DNA of 64,000 nt from Amphiduros pacificus (taxonomy: Eukaryota > Annelida > Polychaeta > Phyllodocida > Hesionidae), in NCBI GenBank assembly GCA_949316495.1, contig OX439009.1:40027443-40091442 (forward strand), given 5' to 3'. This document shows, piece by piece, positions 23,001 through 34,272 of the stretch. The notes under the pieces are model-generated. The model worked only from the letters and a program-made list of their open reading frames with translations. It had not been told where the DNA came from and made no database searches. The number at the start of each line of letters is the position of its first letter. Positions within the stretch are counted from its first letter, which is position 1. Position numbers and translations under genes: made by a program.

Positions 23001-26000
23001 TAGGGGCAATATTCTGGATATAGAGGATATGCTACAGTATGATGGTAGGGGCAATATTCTGGATATAAAGGATATGCTACAGGATGATTGTAGGGGCAAT
23101 ATTCTGGATATAAAGGATATGCTACAGTATGATGGTAGGGGCAATATTCTGGATATAAAGGATATGCTACAGGATGATTGTAGGGGCAATATTCTGGATA
23201 TAAAGGATATGCTACAGGATGATGGTAGCGGCAATATTCTGGATATAAAGGATATGCTACAGTATGAAGGTAGGGGCAATATTCTGGATATAAAGGATAT
23301 GCTACAGTATGATGGTAGGGGCAATATTCTGGATATAAAGGATATGCTACAGTATGATGGTAGGGGCAATATTCTGGATATAATGGATATGCTACAGTAT
23401 GAAGGTAGGGGCAATATTTTGGATATAAAGGATATGCTACAGTATGAAGGTAGGGGCAATATTCTGGATATAATGAATATGCTACAGTATGATGGTAGGG
23501 GCAATATTCTGGATATAAAGGATATGCTACAGGATGATGGTAGCGGCAATATTCTGGATATAAAGGATATGCTACAGCACGATGGTAGGGGCAATAATCT
23601 GGATATAAAGGATATGCTACAGTATGAAGGTAGGGGCAATATTCTGGATATAAAGGATATGCTACAGTATGAAGGTAGGGACAATATTCTGGATATAAAG
23701 GATATGCTACAGGATGATTGTAGGGGCAATATTCTGGATATAAAGGATATGCTACAGGATGAAGGTAGGGGCAATATTCTGGATATAAAGGATATGCTAC
23801 AGTATGAAGGTAGGGACAATATTCTGGATATAAAGGATATGCTACAGGATGAAGGTAGGGGCAATATTCTGGATATAAAGGATATGCTACAGGATGAAGG
23901 TAGGGGCAATATTCTGGATATAATGGATATGCTAGAGTATGAAGGTAGGGGCAATATTCTGGATATAAAGGATATGCTACAGGATGATGGTAGGGGCAAT
24001 ATTCTGGATATAAAGGGTTTGCTACAGGATGAAGGTAGGGGCAATATTCTGGATATAAAGGATATGCTACAGGATGAAGGTAGGGGCAATATTCTGGATA
24101 TAAAGGATATGCTACAGTATGAAGATAGGGGCAATATTCTGGATATAAAGGATATGCTACGATATGAAGGTAGGGGCAATATTCTGGATATAAAGGGTTT
24201 GCTACAGGATGAAGGTAGGGGCAATATTCTGGATATAAAGGATATGCTACAGTATGAAGGTAGGGGCAATATTCTGGATATAATGGATATGCTACAGGAT
24301 GAAGGTAGCGGCAATATTCTGGATATAAAGGATATGCTACAGGATGATGGTAGGGGCAATATTCTGGATATAAAGGATATGCTACAGTATGAAGTTAGGG
24401 GCAATATTCTGGATATAAAGGGTTTGCTACAGGATGAAGGTAGGGGCAATATTCTGGATATAAAGGATATGCTACAGGATGAAGGTAGGGGCAATGTTCT
24501 GGATTTACCGGATATGCTACAGTATGAAGGTAGGGGCAATATTCTGGATATAAAGGATATGCTACAGTAAGAAGGTAGGGGCAATATTCTGGATATAAAA
24601 GATATGCTACAGTATGAGGGTTGGGGCAATATTCTGGATTTACCGGATATGCTACAGTAAGAAGGTAGGGGCAATATTCTGGATATAAAGGATATGCTAC
24701 AGTATGAGGGTAGGGGCAATATTCTGGATATAAAGGATATGCTACAGTATGACGGTAGGGGCAATACTCTGGATATAAAGGATATGCTACAGTATGAAGG
24801 TAGGGGCAATATTCTGGATATAAAGGATATGCTACAGTATGAAGGAAAGGGCAATATTCTGGATATAAAAGATATGCTACAGTATGATGGTAGGGGCAAT
24901 ATTCTGGATATAGAGGATATGCTACAGTATGATGGTAGGGGCAATATTCTGGATATAAAGGATATGCTACAGGATGATTGTAGGGGCAATATTCTGGATA
25001 TAAAGGATATGCTACAGTATGATGGTAGGGGCAATATTCTGGATATAAAGGATATGCTACAGTATGATGGTAGGGGCAATATTCTGGATATAAAGGATAT
25101 GCTACAGGATGAATGTAGGGGCAATATTCTGGATATAAAGGATATGCTACAGGATGATGGTAGCGGCAATATTCTGGATATAAAGGATATGCTACAGTAT
25201 GAAGGTAGGGGCAATATTCTGGATATAAAGGATATGCTACAGTATGATGGTAGGGGCAATATTCTGGATATAAAGGATATGCTACAGTATGATGGTAGGG
25301 GCAATATTCTGGATATAATGGATATGCTACAGTATGAAGGTAGGGGCAATATTCTGGATATAAAGGATATGCTACAGTATGAAGGTAGGGGCAATATTCT
25401 GGATATAATGGATATGCTACAGTATGATGGTAGGGGCAATATTCTGGATATAAAGGATATGCTACAGGATGATGGTAGCGGCAATATTCTGGATATAAAG
25501 GATATGCTACAGTATGATGGTAGGGGCAATTTTCTGGATATAAAGGATATGCTACAGGATGAAGGTAGGGGCAATATTCTGGATATAAAGGATATGTTAC
25601 AGTATGAAGGTAGGGACAATATTCTGGATATAAAGGATGTGCTACAGTATGAAGGTAGGGGCAATATTCTGGATATAAAGGATATGCTACAGTATGGAGG
25701 TAGGGGCAATATTCTGGATATAAAGGATATGCTACAGGATGATGGTAGGGGTAATATTCTGGATATAAAGGATATGCTACAGTATGAAGGTAGGGGCAAT
25801 ATTCTGGATATAAAGGATATGCTACAGGATGAAGGTAGGGGCAATACTCTGGATATAAAGGATATGCTACAGGATGAATTTAGGGGCAATATTCTGGAAA
25901 TAATGGATATGCTACAGGATGAAGGTAGGGGCAATATTCTGGATATAAAGGATATGCTACAGGATGAAGGTAGAGGCAATATTCTGGATATAAAGGATAT

Positions 26001-27486
26001 GCTACAGGATGAAGGTAGGGGCAATATTCTGGATATAAAGGATATGCTACAGGATGAAGGTAGGGGCAATATTCTGGATATAAAGGATATGCTACAGGAT
26101 GAAGGTAGGGGCAATACTCTGGATATAAAGGATATGCTACAGGATGAAGGTAGGGGCAATATTCTGGATATAATGGATATGCTACAGGATGAAGGTAGGG
26201 GCAATATTCTGGATATAAAGGATATGCTACAGGATGAAGGTAGGGGCAATATTCTGGATATAAAGGATATGCTACAGTATGAAGGTAGGGGCAATATTCT
26301 GGATATAATAGATATGCTACAGTATGATGGTAGGGGCAATATTCTGGATATAAAGGATATGCTATAGGATGAAGGTAGGGACAATATTCTGGATATAAAG
26401 GATATGCTACAGGATGAAGGTAGGGGCAATATTCTGGATATAAAGGATATGCTACAGGATGAAGGTAGGGGCAATATTCTGGATATAATGGATATGCTAC
26501 AGTATGATGGTAGGGGCAATATTCTGGATATAAAGGATATGCTACAGTATGAAGGTAGGGGCAATATTCTGGATATAAAGGATATGCTACAGGATGATGG
26601 TAGGGGCAATATTCTAGATATAATGGATATGCTACAGTATGAAGGTAGGGGCAATATTCTGGATATAATGGATATGCTACAGTATGATGGTAGGGGCAAT
26701 ATTCTGGATATAAAGGATATGCTACAGGATGAAGGTAGGGGCAATATTCTGGATATAATGGATATGCTACAGTATGATGGTAGGGGCAATATTCTGGATA
26801 TAATGGATATGCTACAGGATGAAGGTAGCGGCAATATTCTGGATATAAAGGATATGCTACAGGATGATGGTAGCGGCAATATTCTGGATATAAAGGATAT
26901 GCTACAGTATGATGGTAGGGGCAATATTCTGGATATAAAGGATATGCTACAGTATGATGGTAGGGGCAATATTCTGGATATAAAGGATATGCTACAGTAT
27001 AATGAAAGTGGCAATATTCTGGATATAAAGGATATGCTACAGTATGATGGTAGGGGCAATATTCTGGATATAATGGATATGCTACAGGATGAAGGTAGCG
27101 GCAATATTCTGGATATAAAGGATATGCTACAGGATGATGGTAGGGGCAATATTCTGGATATAAAGGATATGCTACAGTATGATGGTAGCGGCAATATTCT
27201 GGATATAAAGGATATGCTACAGTATGATGGTAGGGGCAATATTCTGGATATAAAGGATATGCTACAGTATAATGAAAGTGGCAATATTCTGGATATAAAG
27301 GATATGCTACAGTATAATGAAAGTGGCAATATTCTGGATATAAAGGATATGCTACAGTATGATGGTAGGGGCAATATTCTGGATATAAAGGATATGCTAC
27401 AGTATGATGGTAGGGGCAATATTCTGGATATAAAGGATATGCTACAGTATAATGAAAGTGGCAATATTCTGGATTTACAACGTACC
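17058..27486. repeat. 45-bp satellite array, about 231 copies, with higher-order structure
   Basis: The unit reads NILDIKDMLQYEGRG in one plus frame and SISFISRILPLPSYC in one minus frame. Phase is kept exactly: unit marks at 17,101, 19,801, 27,001 and 27,451 differ by whole multiples of 45. Recurrent variants are cagtat/caggat/cattat, gaaggt/gatggt/gattgt, aaggat/atggat and ggatttaccgg. A TAA-bearing unit recurs at 20,968, 22,768 and 24,568, exactly 1,800 bp (40 units) apart. The plus frame has only six stops between 17,011 and 27,681, and the minus frame is open from 27,464 to 21,552. Most variant positions change the amino acid and silent variants are rare, so purifying selection on a protein is not supported. 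I classify it as satellite DNA; a repetitive protein remains a low-probability alternative. Confidence 0.93.
20971..24570. repeat. Higher-order repeat blocks of about 1.8 kb within the 45-bp satellite
   Basis: Two blocks of 1,800 bp (20,971-22,770 and 22,771-24,570) each begin after a TAA-bearing unit and share a series of marker units in the same order. One is the aatactctgg variant at 21,071 and 22,871; it recurs at 24,761 after a 90-bp longer interval. A gaagttagg marker at 20,656, 22,501 and 24,391 gives spacings of 1,845 and 1,890 bp, so unit number varies by one or two. This is the signature of amplification of multi-unit blocks. Confidence 0.85.
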
Positions 27487-28330
27487 TCACAGAATTATCA
27501 ACAGTTATTTATTAGATCTGATCTGATCATAAACCGATTTATATTGATATGTTATCGCTCTATTCAGAATATTGTGAAAGGCTCTTTGACATGGACCGTT
27601 AAAGATGGATCATTAAACCTTAATAGTAGAAGGGAATTCTACCTGGTGATAGTGACAGTCAAAAGAAGCATTAATCAATAAAGAAAGCAAAACAGGACAC
27701 GCTCACAAATACGATGACACTCAGTCCTGTCCTGGATATGGTGGTGGTTCTCAGTCATATGGCTCTTATGCCTGACTTGCTGTCCTTCCTGAGTACCATA
27801 CGATAATACCCATAACAAAGATTGGACACTTATAGAAATAACTTGGGTTAATCTCCTGGATAATCTCCTAATCCAATATGTGTGTGCCATTATGTATGTT
27901 GGGGAATGGTATTTCCATATATGTGTTATGCTTGTTCTGATATTTTCTCATAATGTCCATGCTCACCTTCTCTTCTTGTTTACTATTAGAATGATAGGAT
28001 GTTTAGAAATATCACCTTGGAGCTATCAGTAGGGATTGGACATCTGTTTCATAATGCTTTCAGAGACACCTCCATAGTAACACGCTCGCCTCATATTTTC
28101 AATCCATTCCATGTTAGGCACTAACTAGATTTTGGGGCATATCTCAACCAACTTACAGCGGCCATGTTTTATCGCTTTCACGGCTTGGTTGCCACTATCA
28201 CAAATGAACACAATACCCGCGAATGCACTCTCGCCTCAAACTTTTTCAACATTTTATTTAACTATGTTGGTTTCAAAACAAATATTTTCCTTTCAAAATT
28301 TGGCATTTTCTCTTAAGGAATAACAACACG
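27487..28330. other. Unassigned DNA right of the satellite
   Basis: About 840 bp. The satellite-derived plus frame runs on to 27,681 without resembling a known protein. No transposon or conserved-looking block is recognised. Confidence 0.4.
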
Positions 28331-28910
28331 TCATGCTTGTGTACAAGGGCCGGTTCCCGATTTTAGAAGTTACCCCGGTCCTGTTAGGGGCATTTTATCA
28401 GTAGTTAAGTGGTCGTCGTGATTTCTGCGCGTGTCCTCCCCAATGCGTTCCTCACCTGTCATTGACACAGCAAGGGGGGGGGGGAGAGGGGGGTTGTCAA
28501 CATCTTCTGGCCAGTCGTAATTTATTGGTTCCTGATGAGATATTGATAGCCAATACAGCCGCATTGCATAGGAAACTTGCCTCTGCGGATCCCTGTTATA
28601 AGCGAGTGCCATATGGTTAGCCAACATTAAATCAACGTGTCTCCATTCCGTTTGAGGTGATAAAATGGTCAAGCGGAAAGGGTCGGTGACCCGCTGATTA
28701 ACAACGCTGTCCTTTCATATGGAGACTTGTTCTTCATTGCAATGAAGAGGACTGGATCTAGTCAGAAAATATGCCAATAGTATAAGGCCTGCTGGGTTAT
28801 AAGAACAATGTCGCCTGATTATAGGATACTCCGCGTCTCATTGGTCCGATAATGTCAATAATATGTTTGCATAATTACATTTAGAAGTCATAAACATGGA
28901 CAAACACTAT
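28331..28910. promoter_or_regulatory. Complex single-copy block, candidate conserved non-coding element
   Basis: Balanced, non-repetitive sequence dense in motif-like words: the palindrome tgtcattgaca (28,458-28,468), cctgttataagcgag, gggtcggtgaccc (28,680-28,692), a ccaat core, and tttgcataattac (about 28,866), which resembles a POU/homeodomain site. A G11 run with a G6 run lies around 28,473-28,492. A 100-codon minus-strand frame (28,672-28,370) overlaps it and is noted separately. The regulatory role is inference from texture only. Confidence 0.35.
28370..28672 (-). other. Short unassigned open frame, 100 codons
   Basis: The minus-strand ATG at 28,672 opens 100 codons ending in TAA. The composition is not obviously repetitive, with an acidic middle (INYDWPEDVDNP) and a PLPPPL run made by the local poly-C. 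No family is recognised. It overlaps the candidate regulatory block, so either reading may be wrong. Chance is the most likely explanation. Confidence 0.15.
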
Positions 28911-29350
28911 TCTTCAAAGAATATGTACTAATTAGCCTGTGTGAACTCTGAGAATTGTTGTGTATTAGATGTAAAATATAGCTGTAATATAGACATTATA
29001 CTATTAGGGTTTACACAGATCTCAACCGGAAATGCGAGGGGATTCCAATCACGTGGGATCACCCCAAACCTTCAGACATTTTGGGGTAAAATATTTTTCT
29101 TCAAATCTAATACTCGGAAATATATTGAGCTCATAAATAATAGCGTTTACATGCGCACAGCATGTTAAGAGAAGTTCCGTAAATGCCAAAGCTTTCAAGG
29201 TGTAATCTGTCTTAATTATATGGTTTGTTTAAAAATCTGAAACCTGAACTTTGAAATTCAAGAATCGCCAATAAAAAGCCTGACACGTATAAAGAACAGT
29301 GAAGCGTTTTTACTAAGAAATTATCCATTATTGAACAGATGTATAGATTG
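28911..29350. other. AT-rich unassigned DNA
   Basis: About 440 bp without a recognisable gene or repeat. A short frame at 28,941-29,168 has no supporting features. Confidence 0.4.
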
Positions 29351-29570
29351 ATTTTGAGTGTTGTTCAGCTGTGGACACCAAGCAAGATTGGAGAGGCGAT
29401 AGGAGACAGTCAATAACGGTCGTCTGCGTGCCAAGCGTCTCCCGCCAGTAAAGGGGGAGATGGGGAGGGATGCCGAGTCTCGGCGACACTGCCAGCTCTG
29501 ATACAGCCAGGCACTCGCGAGGAGGCACACACGCCCAGCTGTCAACCCCTGCACTTTCACACCTCCAAGC
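29351..29570. promoter_or_regulatory. CpG-containing GC-rich island upstream of the candidate exon
   Basis: This stretch is clearly richer in G, C and CpG than the DNA around it (for example ggcgataggagac, cggtcgtctgcgtg, ccgagtctcggcgac, cactcgcgagg). It lies about 630-850 bp upstream of the candidate first coding exon. A promoter or 5' UTR is plausible, but no TATA box or initiator is obvious. Confidence 0.35.
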
Positions 29571-30200
29571 TTTTTGACAAGAGCACTGTCAAAGAAAAGG
29601 ATAGTGAAATTACACACTTTAGCTCTTAAATATGGTGCATTTTTAAGAGATGTAAGATGATGATGTGCTTTTAAGTTGCATTGAGGGATTTGGTGAGTGA
29701 GAGTGACTACCTTGTGACTACTACAGAGTGCCATCACTGATTGACAGCTCAGTAAGCATGCATGCTTCCTCGCCTCAACACTCATAAAACATCTCACCAT
29801 TTTATTCTACACTTTTCAAGTTTCAGCAATCTCTCATATGAAGCGAGGATTATTATGGTTTTTGATTTCCTGTAGACTGGCAAATTAGCAGACAATTTGG
29901 TGATTACCTTCTTAAATTGTGGTTCACCAGAATTAATCAGTTCACCAGGGACTTCACACCACAGTCTCTATCCAGAGAAAAGCATCTCACTTTGCTCAAC
30001 AACTTATGTCTGCTCATCTGTGCTGGTTCCGCAACGATTCTCTCTGCATTTGGCAAAGACAAACACATCCGTGCCTTTGATGTTGTTTCTTATTTGAAAA
30101 GAGTACGCGTGGATTAGACCAGCTATAGTCTTGGCCTGTCCGGATTATCGTGGAGGATTATCGTGGAGGATTAGTTGGAAGTGAGTTGAGACTGGAGCTA
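29571..30200. other. Region between the GC-rich island and the candidate exon
   Basis: About 630 bp of single-copy-looking DNA with no repeat. If the downstream exon is real, this would be 5' UTR and/or promoter. The word ggattatcgtgga occurs twice in tandem just before the exon (from about 30,142). Confidence 0.35.
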
Positions 30201-30263
30201 ATGCCGATGATGGACCCGGAGAAGGAGGAGGCGAACTCCTCTGTAACGGGCAAACTGATGCAG
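30201..30263 (+). CDS. Candidate first coding exon of an unidentified gene
   Basis: An ATG at 30,201 begins a 21-codon frame (MPMMDPEKEEANSSVTGK, then three more residues). It ends in CAG and is followed at once by gtaagtg, a near-ideal splice donor (30,264-30,270). The third ATG (30,210) has A at -3 and G at +4, a strong Kozak context. An in-frame TAG at 30,126 lies upstream, so translation would start in this exon. The exon would end in phase 0. The peptide is acidic and hydrophilic; I do not recognise it. The supposed intron opens with a 22-bp minisatellite a few bases after the donor. No later exon is identifiable in the window. Chance is possible, but start, stop, composition and donor agree. 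Confidence 0.4.
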
Positions 30264-30270
30264 GTAAGTG
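30264..30270 (+). other. Splice donor candidate
   Basis: CAG followed by gtaagtg matches the metazoan donor consensus MAG|GTRAGT at every consensus position. Confidence 0.42.
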
Positions 30271-30272
30271 CC

Positions 30273-30617
30273 CAGACACACCCCTCTCAGGGCCCAGATA
30301 CACCCCTCTCAGTGCCCAGATACACCCCTCTCAGGGCCCAGATACACCCCTCTCAGTGCCCAGATACACCCCTCTCAGGTCCCAGATACACCCCTCTCAG
30401 TGCCCAGATACACCCCTCTCAGTGCCCAGATACACCCTTCTCAGGTCCCAGATACACCCCTCTCAGTGCCCAGATACACCCCTCTCAGTGCCAGATACAC
30501 CCCTCTCAGGGCCCAGATACACCCCTCTCAGGGCCCAGATACTCCCCTCTCAGGGCCCAGATACACCCCTCTCAGGGCCCAGATACTCCCCTCTCAGGGC
30601 CCAGATACACCCCTTTC
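30273..30617. repeat. 22-bp minisatellite at the start of the putative intron
   Basis: About 15-16 copies of a unit containing cccagatacacccctctc, with aggg, agtg or aggt after it and one shortened copy. It begins within 10 bp of the candidate splice donor. Confidence 0.93.
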
Positions 30618-31030
30618 ATGGAGTCTTCAAGTCAAACGCTTTAAGTCTTGAATATCCAACCACCAATGCTAAATGCAAATTTGTTCTGAATCAGACACAT
30701 GACTTCAGACAAGTGATTGTTTTAGCCTCATATTTCAAAATAATATATAAAGGGTATTGTATTATTAATGATAATAATAATAGTAATTGTATAGCGCTTA
30801 TGCTAAATAAAGTTATATTCAAAGCACTTTTAATCAACTTGGACCTGATGATATTAGACATTGTGTTAAAGCAGACCAGCTTCATGCTATAGCTAATGCC
30901 CAAATGAGGAATACAGATAAGTTAACCACAACATTATCACAAAGGTTGTTGGAAACCAAATATAGTAATCAGATATGTTGGTATAGTTGAGTTAAGATTT
31001 AGCTTCGATTTATTGTGTTTATGTGCAAAG
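30618..31030. other. AT-rich DNA with a LINE 3'-end remnant
   Basis: Apart from the reversed LINE tail at about 30,766-30,832, nothing is recognised in these 410 bp. Confidence 0.45.
30766..30832 (-). mobile_element. LINE 3'-end remnant, reversed
   Basis: Read on the minus strand it contains aagcgctatacaattactattattatt, broken here as aagcgctatacaatta followed by ct(att)n. It matches the box and ATT tail of the LINE at 1,737-1,804. Only the tail end is present. Confidence 0.55.
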
Positions 31031-31778
31031 GTTGTGTTATAAGGTGAGAAGTAGGGAGCACATGGTGATGGTTGTGTTATAAGGTGAGAAGTAGGGAGCA
31101 CATGATGATGGTTGTGTTATAATGTGAGAAGTAGGGAGCACATGATGATAGTTGTGTTATAATGTGAGAAGTAGGGAGCACATGATGATGGTTGTGTTAT
31201 AATGTGAGAAGTAGGGAGCACATGATTATGGTTGTGTTATGATGTGAGAAGTAGGGAGCACATGATTATGGTTGTGTTATAAGGTGAGAAGTAGGGAGCA
31301 CATGATGATAGTTGTGTTCTAATGTGAGAAGTAGGGAGCACATGATGATGGTTGTGTTCTAATGTGAGAAGTAGGGAGCACATGATGATGGTTGTGTTAT
31401 GATGTGAGAAGTAGGGAGCACATGATGATGGTTGTGTTCTAATGTGAGAAGTAGGGAGCACATGATGATGGTTGTGTTATGATGTGAGAAGTAGGGAGCA
31501 CATGATGATGGTTGTGTTCTAATGTGAGAAGTAGGGAGCACATGATGATGGTTGTGTTATGATGTGAGAAGTAGGGAGCACATGATGATGGTTGTGTTAT
31601 AAGGTGAGAAGTAGGGAGCACATGATGATGGTTGTGTTATAAGGTGAGAAGTAGGGAGCACATGATGATGGTTGTGTTATGATGTGAGAAGTAGGGAGCA
31701 CATGATGATGGTTGTGTTATGATGTGAGAAGTAGGGAGCACATGATGATGGTTGTGTTATGATGTGAGAAGTAGGGAT
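31031..31778. repeat. 40-bp minisatellite, about 18.5 copies
   Basis: The unit contains gtgagaagtagggagcacat with a preceding gttgtgttat block whose next bases vary (aagg, aatg, gatg, ctaatg). The copies are very similar, so homogenisation is recent. Confidence 0.95.
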
Positions 31779-31920
31779 ACCTTCATTCTCGCATGAGACT
31801 GGCCACCTCTTGCCACACTTCAGCCGCTATTTGCCACAGTGTCAAGTATGTGCTCCTTTTATGTTTAATGCAGTATAGCGATGTGAAGATAACGCATGAG
31901 ACTGCTCAGTCTGCTGCCCG

Positions 31921-32545
31921 AGCCCTGTCTACCAACCTGCTGTCTGCTGTCTGATCCCCATCCTACTGTCTGATCCCAATCCTACTGTCTGATCCACATC
32001 CTACTGTCTGATCACCATCCTACTGTCTGATCTCAATCCTAATATCTGATCCCTAATGCTTCTGTCTGATCCCCATACTACTGTCTGATCCCATCCTACT
32101 GTCTGATCCCCATCCTACTCTCTGATCCCCATCCTACTGTCTGATCTCAATCCTACTGCCTGATCTCAATCATACTGTCTGATCCCATCCTTTTGTCTGA
32201 TCCCCATCCTACGGTATGATTCCATTCCTACTGTCTGATCTGCAATCCTAATGTCTGATCCCTAATGCTACTGTTTATTCCTCATCTTGCTCATCCCAAT
32301 CCTACTGTCTGATCCCATCCTTTTGTCTGATCCCCATCGTACTGTCAGATCTCCATCCTACTGTCTGATCTCCAATCCTACTGTCTGATCTCCACCCTAC
32401 TGTCTGATCTCCAATCCTACTTTCTGATCTCCAATCCTACTGTCTGATCTCCAATCCTACTGTCTGATCTCCAATCCTACTGTCTGATCTCCAATCCTAC
32501 TGTCTGATCTCCAATCCTACTGTCTGATCTCCATTCTGTTATTTG
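31921..32545. repeat. 19/20-bp minisatellite
   Basis: Units run tactgtctgatccccatcc (19 bp) on the left and change to tactgtctgatctccaatcc (20 bp) on the right, where they are more uniform. Both ends are diffuse. Confidence 0.9.
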
Positions 32546-34272
32546 CCGTCTGATCACATTACATTTGTATAATATTCTCTCAATATTTAAAATGGATATA
32601 AATTACAGATTATTAGTAAGTGAATTAGCTTCCTTTGAGTTAGCACAGCCCTCTAACCTTGAATCCTTTTGATTTGCATACTATGTCAACTGCAAATACT
32701 GCGCAAGCATCTGTCCAGACATCCGTACCACAGATGCAAAATGACAATGTCCATCCGCCCAAAGTACTGAGGCGTAACAATTTCTTAAACACTTTCATTC
32801 AATTTTGAGATTCCTGTATTACTAGTAGACCTGAGTCTATTATTTGATATGTGGGAGCAGAGCATATGGAAGTATTGCTTGATGATGTCCTGCTCACCCT
32901 TACTTTGCATGATAAGATAAGAGAAGGCTCCAATTAAATTGCACTATTTGATAGTACAATCATAGCTTGCTTTGTCTATGTTATGAACAAAATAATGAGA
33001 CTTATCGAATGGACTATATTTTGGTTTTTGCTGTGAGGGGCTCATTCCTATGTTTCCATGATCTACATTTTGATTTCAAGACAGATGGCGTTTTAACAGA
33101 TCCTGACGAAAAATTTCAATGGTCAACTTCACTTCTCACTCTGCTTTTAGAAAGATGAATATTTTTGCCATTTGATAAATATTGTTCAAAATACCCTAGG
33201 TCGATACATATATTTATTTTGAATTTTTGAAGGTGAGGGATTTACAATGGTTTTCAGTGGGGCATTGTAATAGTGGCCCGAGGCTTAATAAAGATTTGTA
33301 CTCTTCGTATCTTGGCTTTAATCCCCTCCCTCTTGGAAGGACATGGACCCTCACAGCATGATAAAAGGTTTGTAAGGGACAGTAACAGTCAACCCTCTCC
33401 AGACCCAAAGTATTATTCAGATGAGAAAAAGACACTCGTCCTTGAAACAAAGGATAGGTCAGCTTTGTGAAATAGAGTCAGAAGATTGTGTGACGGCAAC
33501 AAGAAGCACAAAAAGCAATGAATAACTTGAGGGGAATATGTGCTCCGCGCGTGCGGCCTGGGCGTTAATAAGAGAGTTTGACTGATTACTTTTCAGTCAC
33601 ATTTTTTTTTAAATTGAGTGGTTTTCTTGCGTTTTTGTTGTCTTTTTTCAATTTCAAATGGTATTTCTTCTCACAAGAATATACAATAAAACCCAATAAT
33701 TGCGATAGAGAGGGCAGAATGTATTTGTTATATTCGAGCATTAGTTTATAAGACATTGAGACAAGCTTTGTTTCTGTGTTAATTTGCCTCGTTAGGTTAC
33801 GATGTACAAGGCGCCAGCGGGTTACTTATATCTAGATGCGAATTACCAGAGAGAAAGATAAAGCTTTCATAAATTGATATTTCAAATGTCGGCCATGGAA
33901 AAATCTGTGTTCCTGCCAGTTCAATTAATCTCGCCAGACACAAAGCTAAATATTCTAATCTGATAGAGGATTCTGCCAATATTCCAAGACAAAATCACAA
34001 ACTCCAAGTGTAACAATATTGGCAAATCACCACCCCAAATTTAATTGTGTGCTGATGTATTTGTTCTGCTACTTCACAGACCACAGCAATGTCTGCAGCA
34101 ACGTATTGTCTTTGAAGAGATTCATTTGCATAATATTACATTGTCAGAACTTCCGTAATCAATGGAATTAAATTTATTGTCAGAGAGACTTGCCATGCCT
34201 TAAGTCAGGGATGTCGACCAGTACTGAACATATATCTAACCTTGTAAGATGAATATCAACTTAATTGAATTG
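32546..34272. promoter_or_regulatory. Long complex block, candidate conserved non-coding DNA
   Basis: About 1.7 kb of unique DNA with no frame of note. The part from about 33,240 to 34,200 is rich in homeodomain-like and GATA-like words, such as gcgttaataag, gcgaattaccag, aaagataaagc, caattaatctc, ctgatagagg, tttgcataatatt and aatcaatgg. The word caatatt recurs in direct and inverted form (about 33,974-34,023). This resembles an enhancer cluster, by texture only. Confidence 0.3.

Noticed and set aside
21552-27464. Minus-strand open frame of 1,970 codons (Ser/Ile/Leu/Pro repeats) in the 45-bp satellite
   Set aside because: It is open because the unit has no stop in that frame; it ends where the cattat unit variant introduces stops. 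No signal, splice site or unique domain is attached.
17058-27486. TATA boxes in every 45-bp unit (gatataaagg) as serial promoters
   Set aside because: The word is a fixed part of the unit and no start-site context or transcript evidence accompanies it; the repetition alone explains it.
29321-29800. 159-codon minus-strand frame over the GC-rich island
   Set aside because: It has no recognisable domain, mixed composition, and overlaps a likely promoter; GC-rich DNA has fewer stops by chance.
31031-31778. CRISPR-like array of direct repeats
   Set aside because: Repeats are contiguous without unique spacers, as in all arrays of this window, and the genome is eukaryotic.
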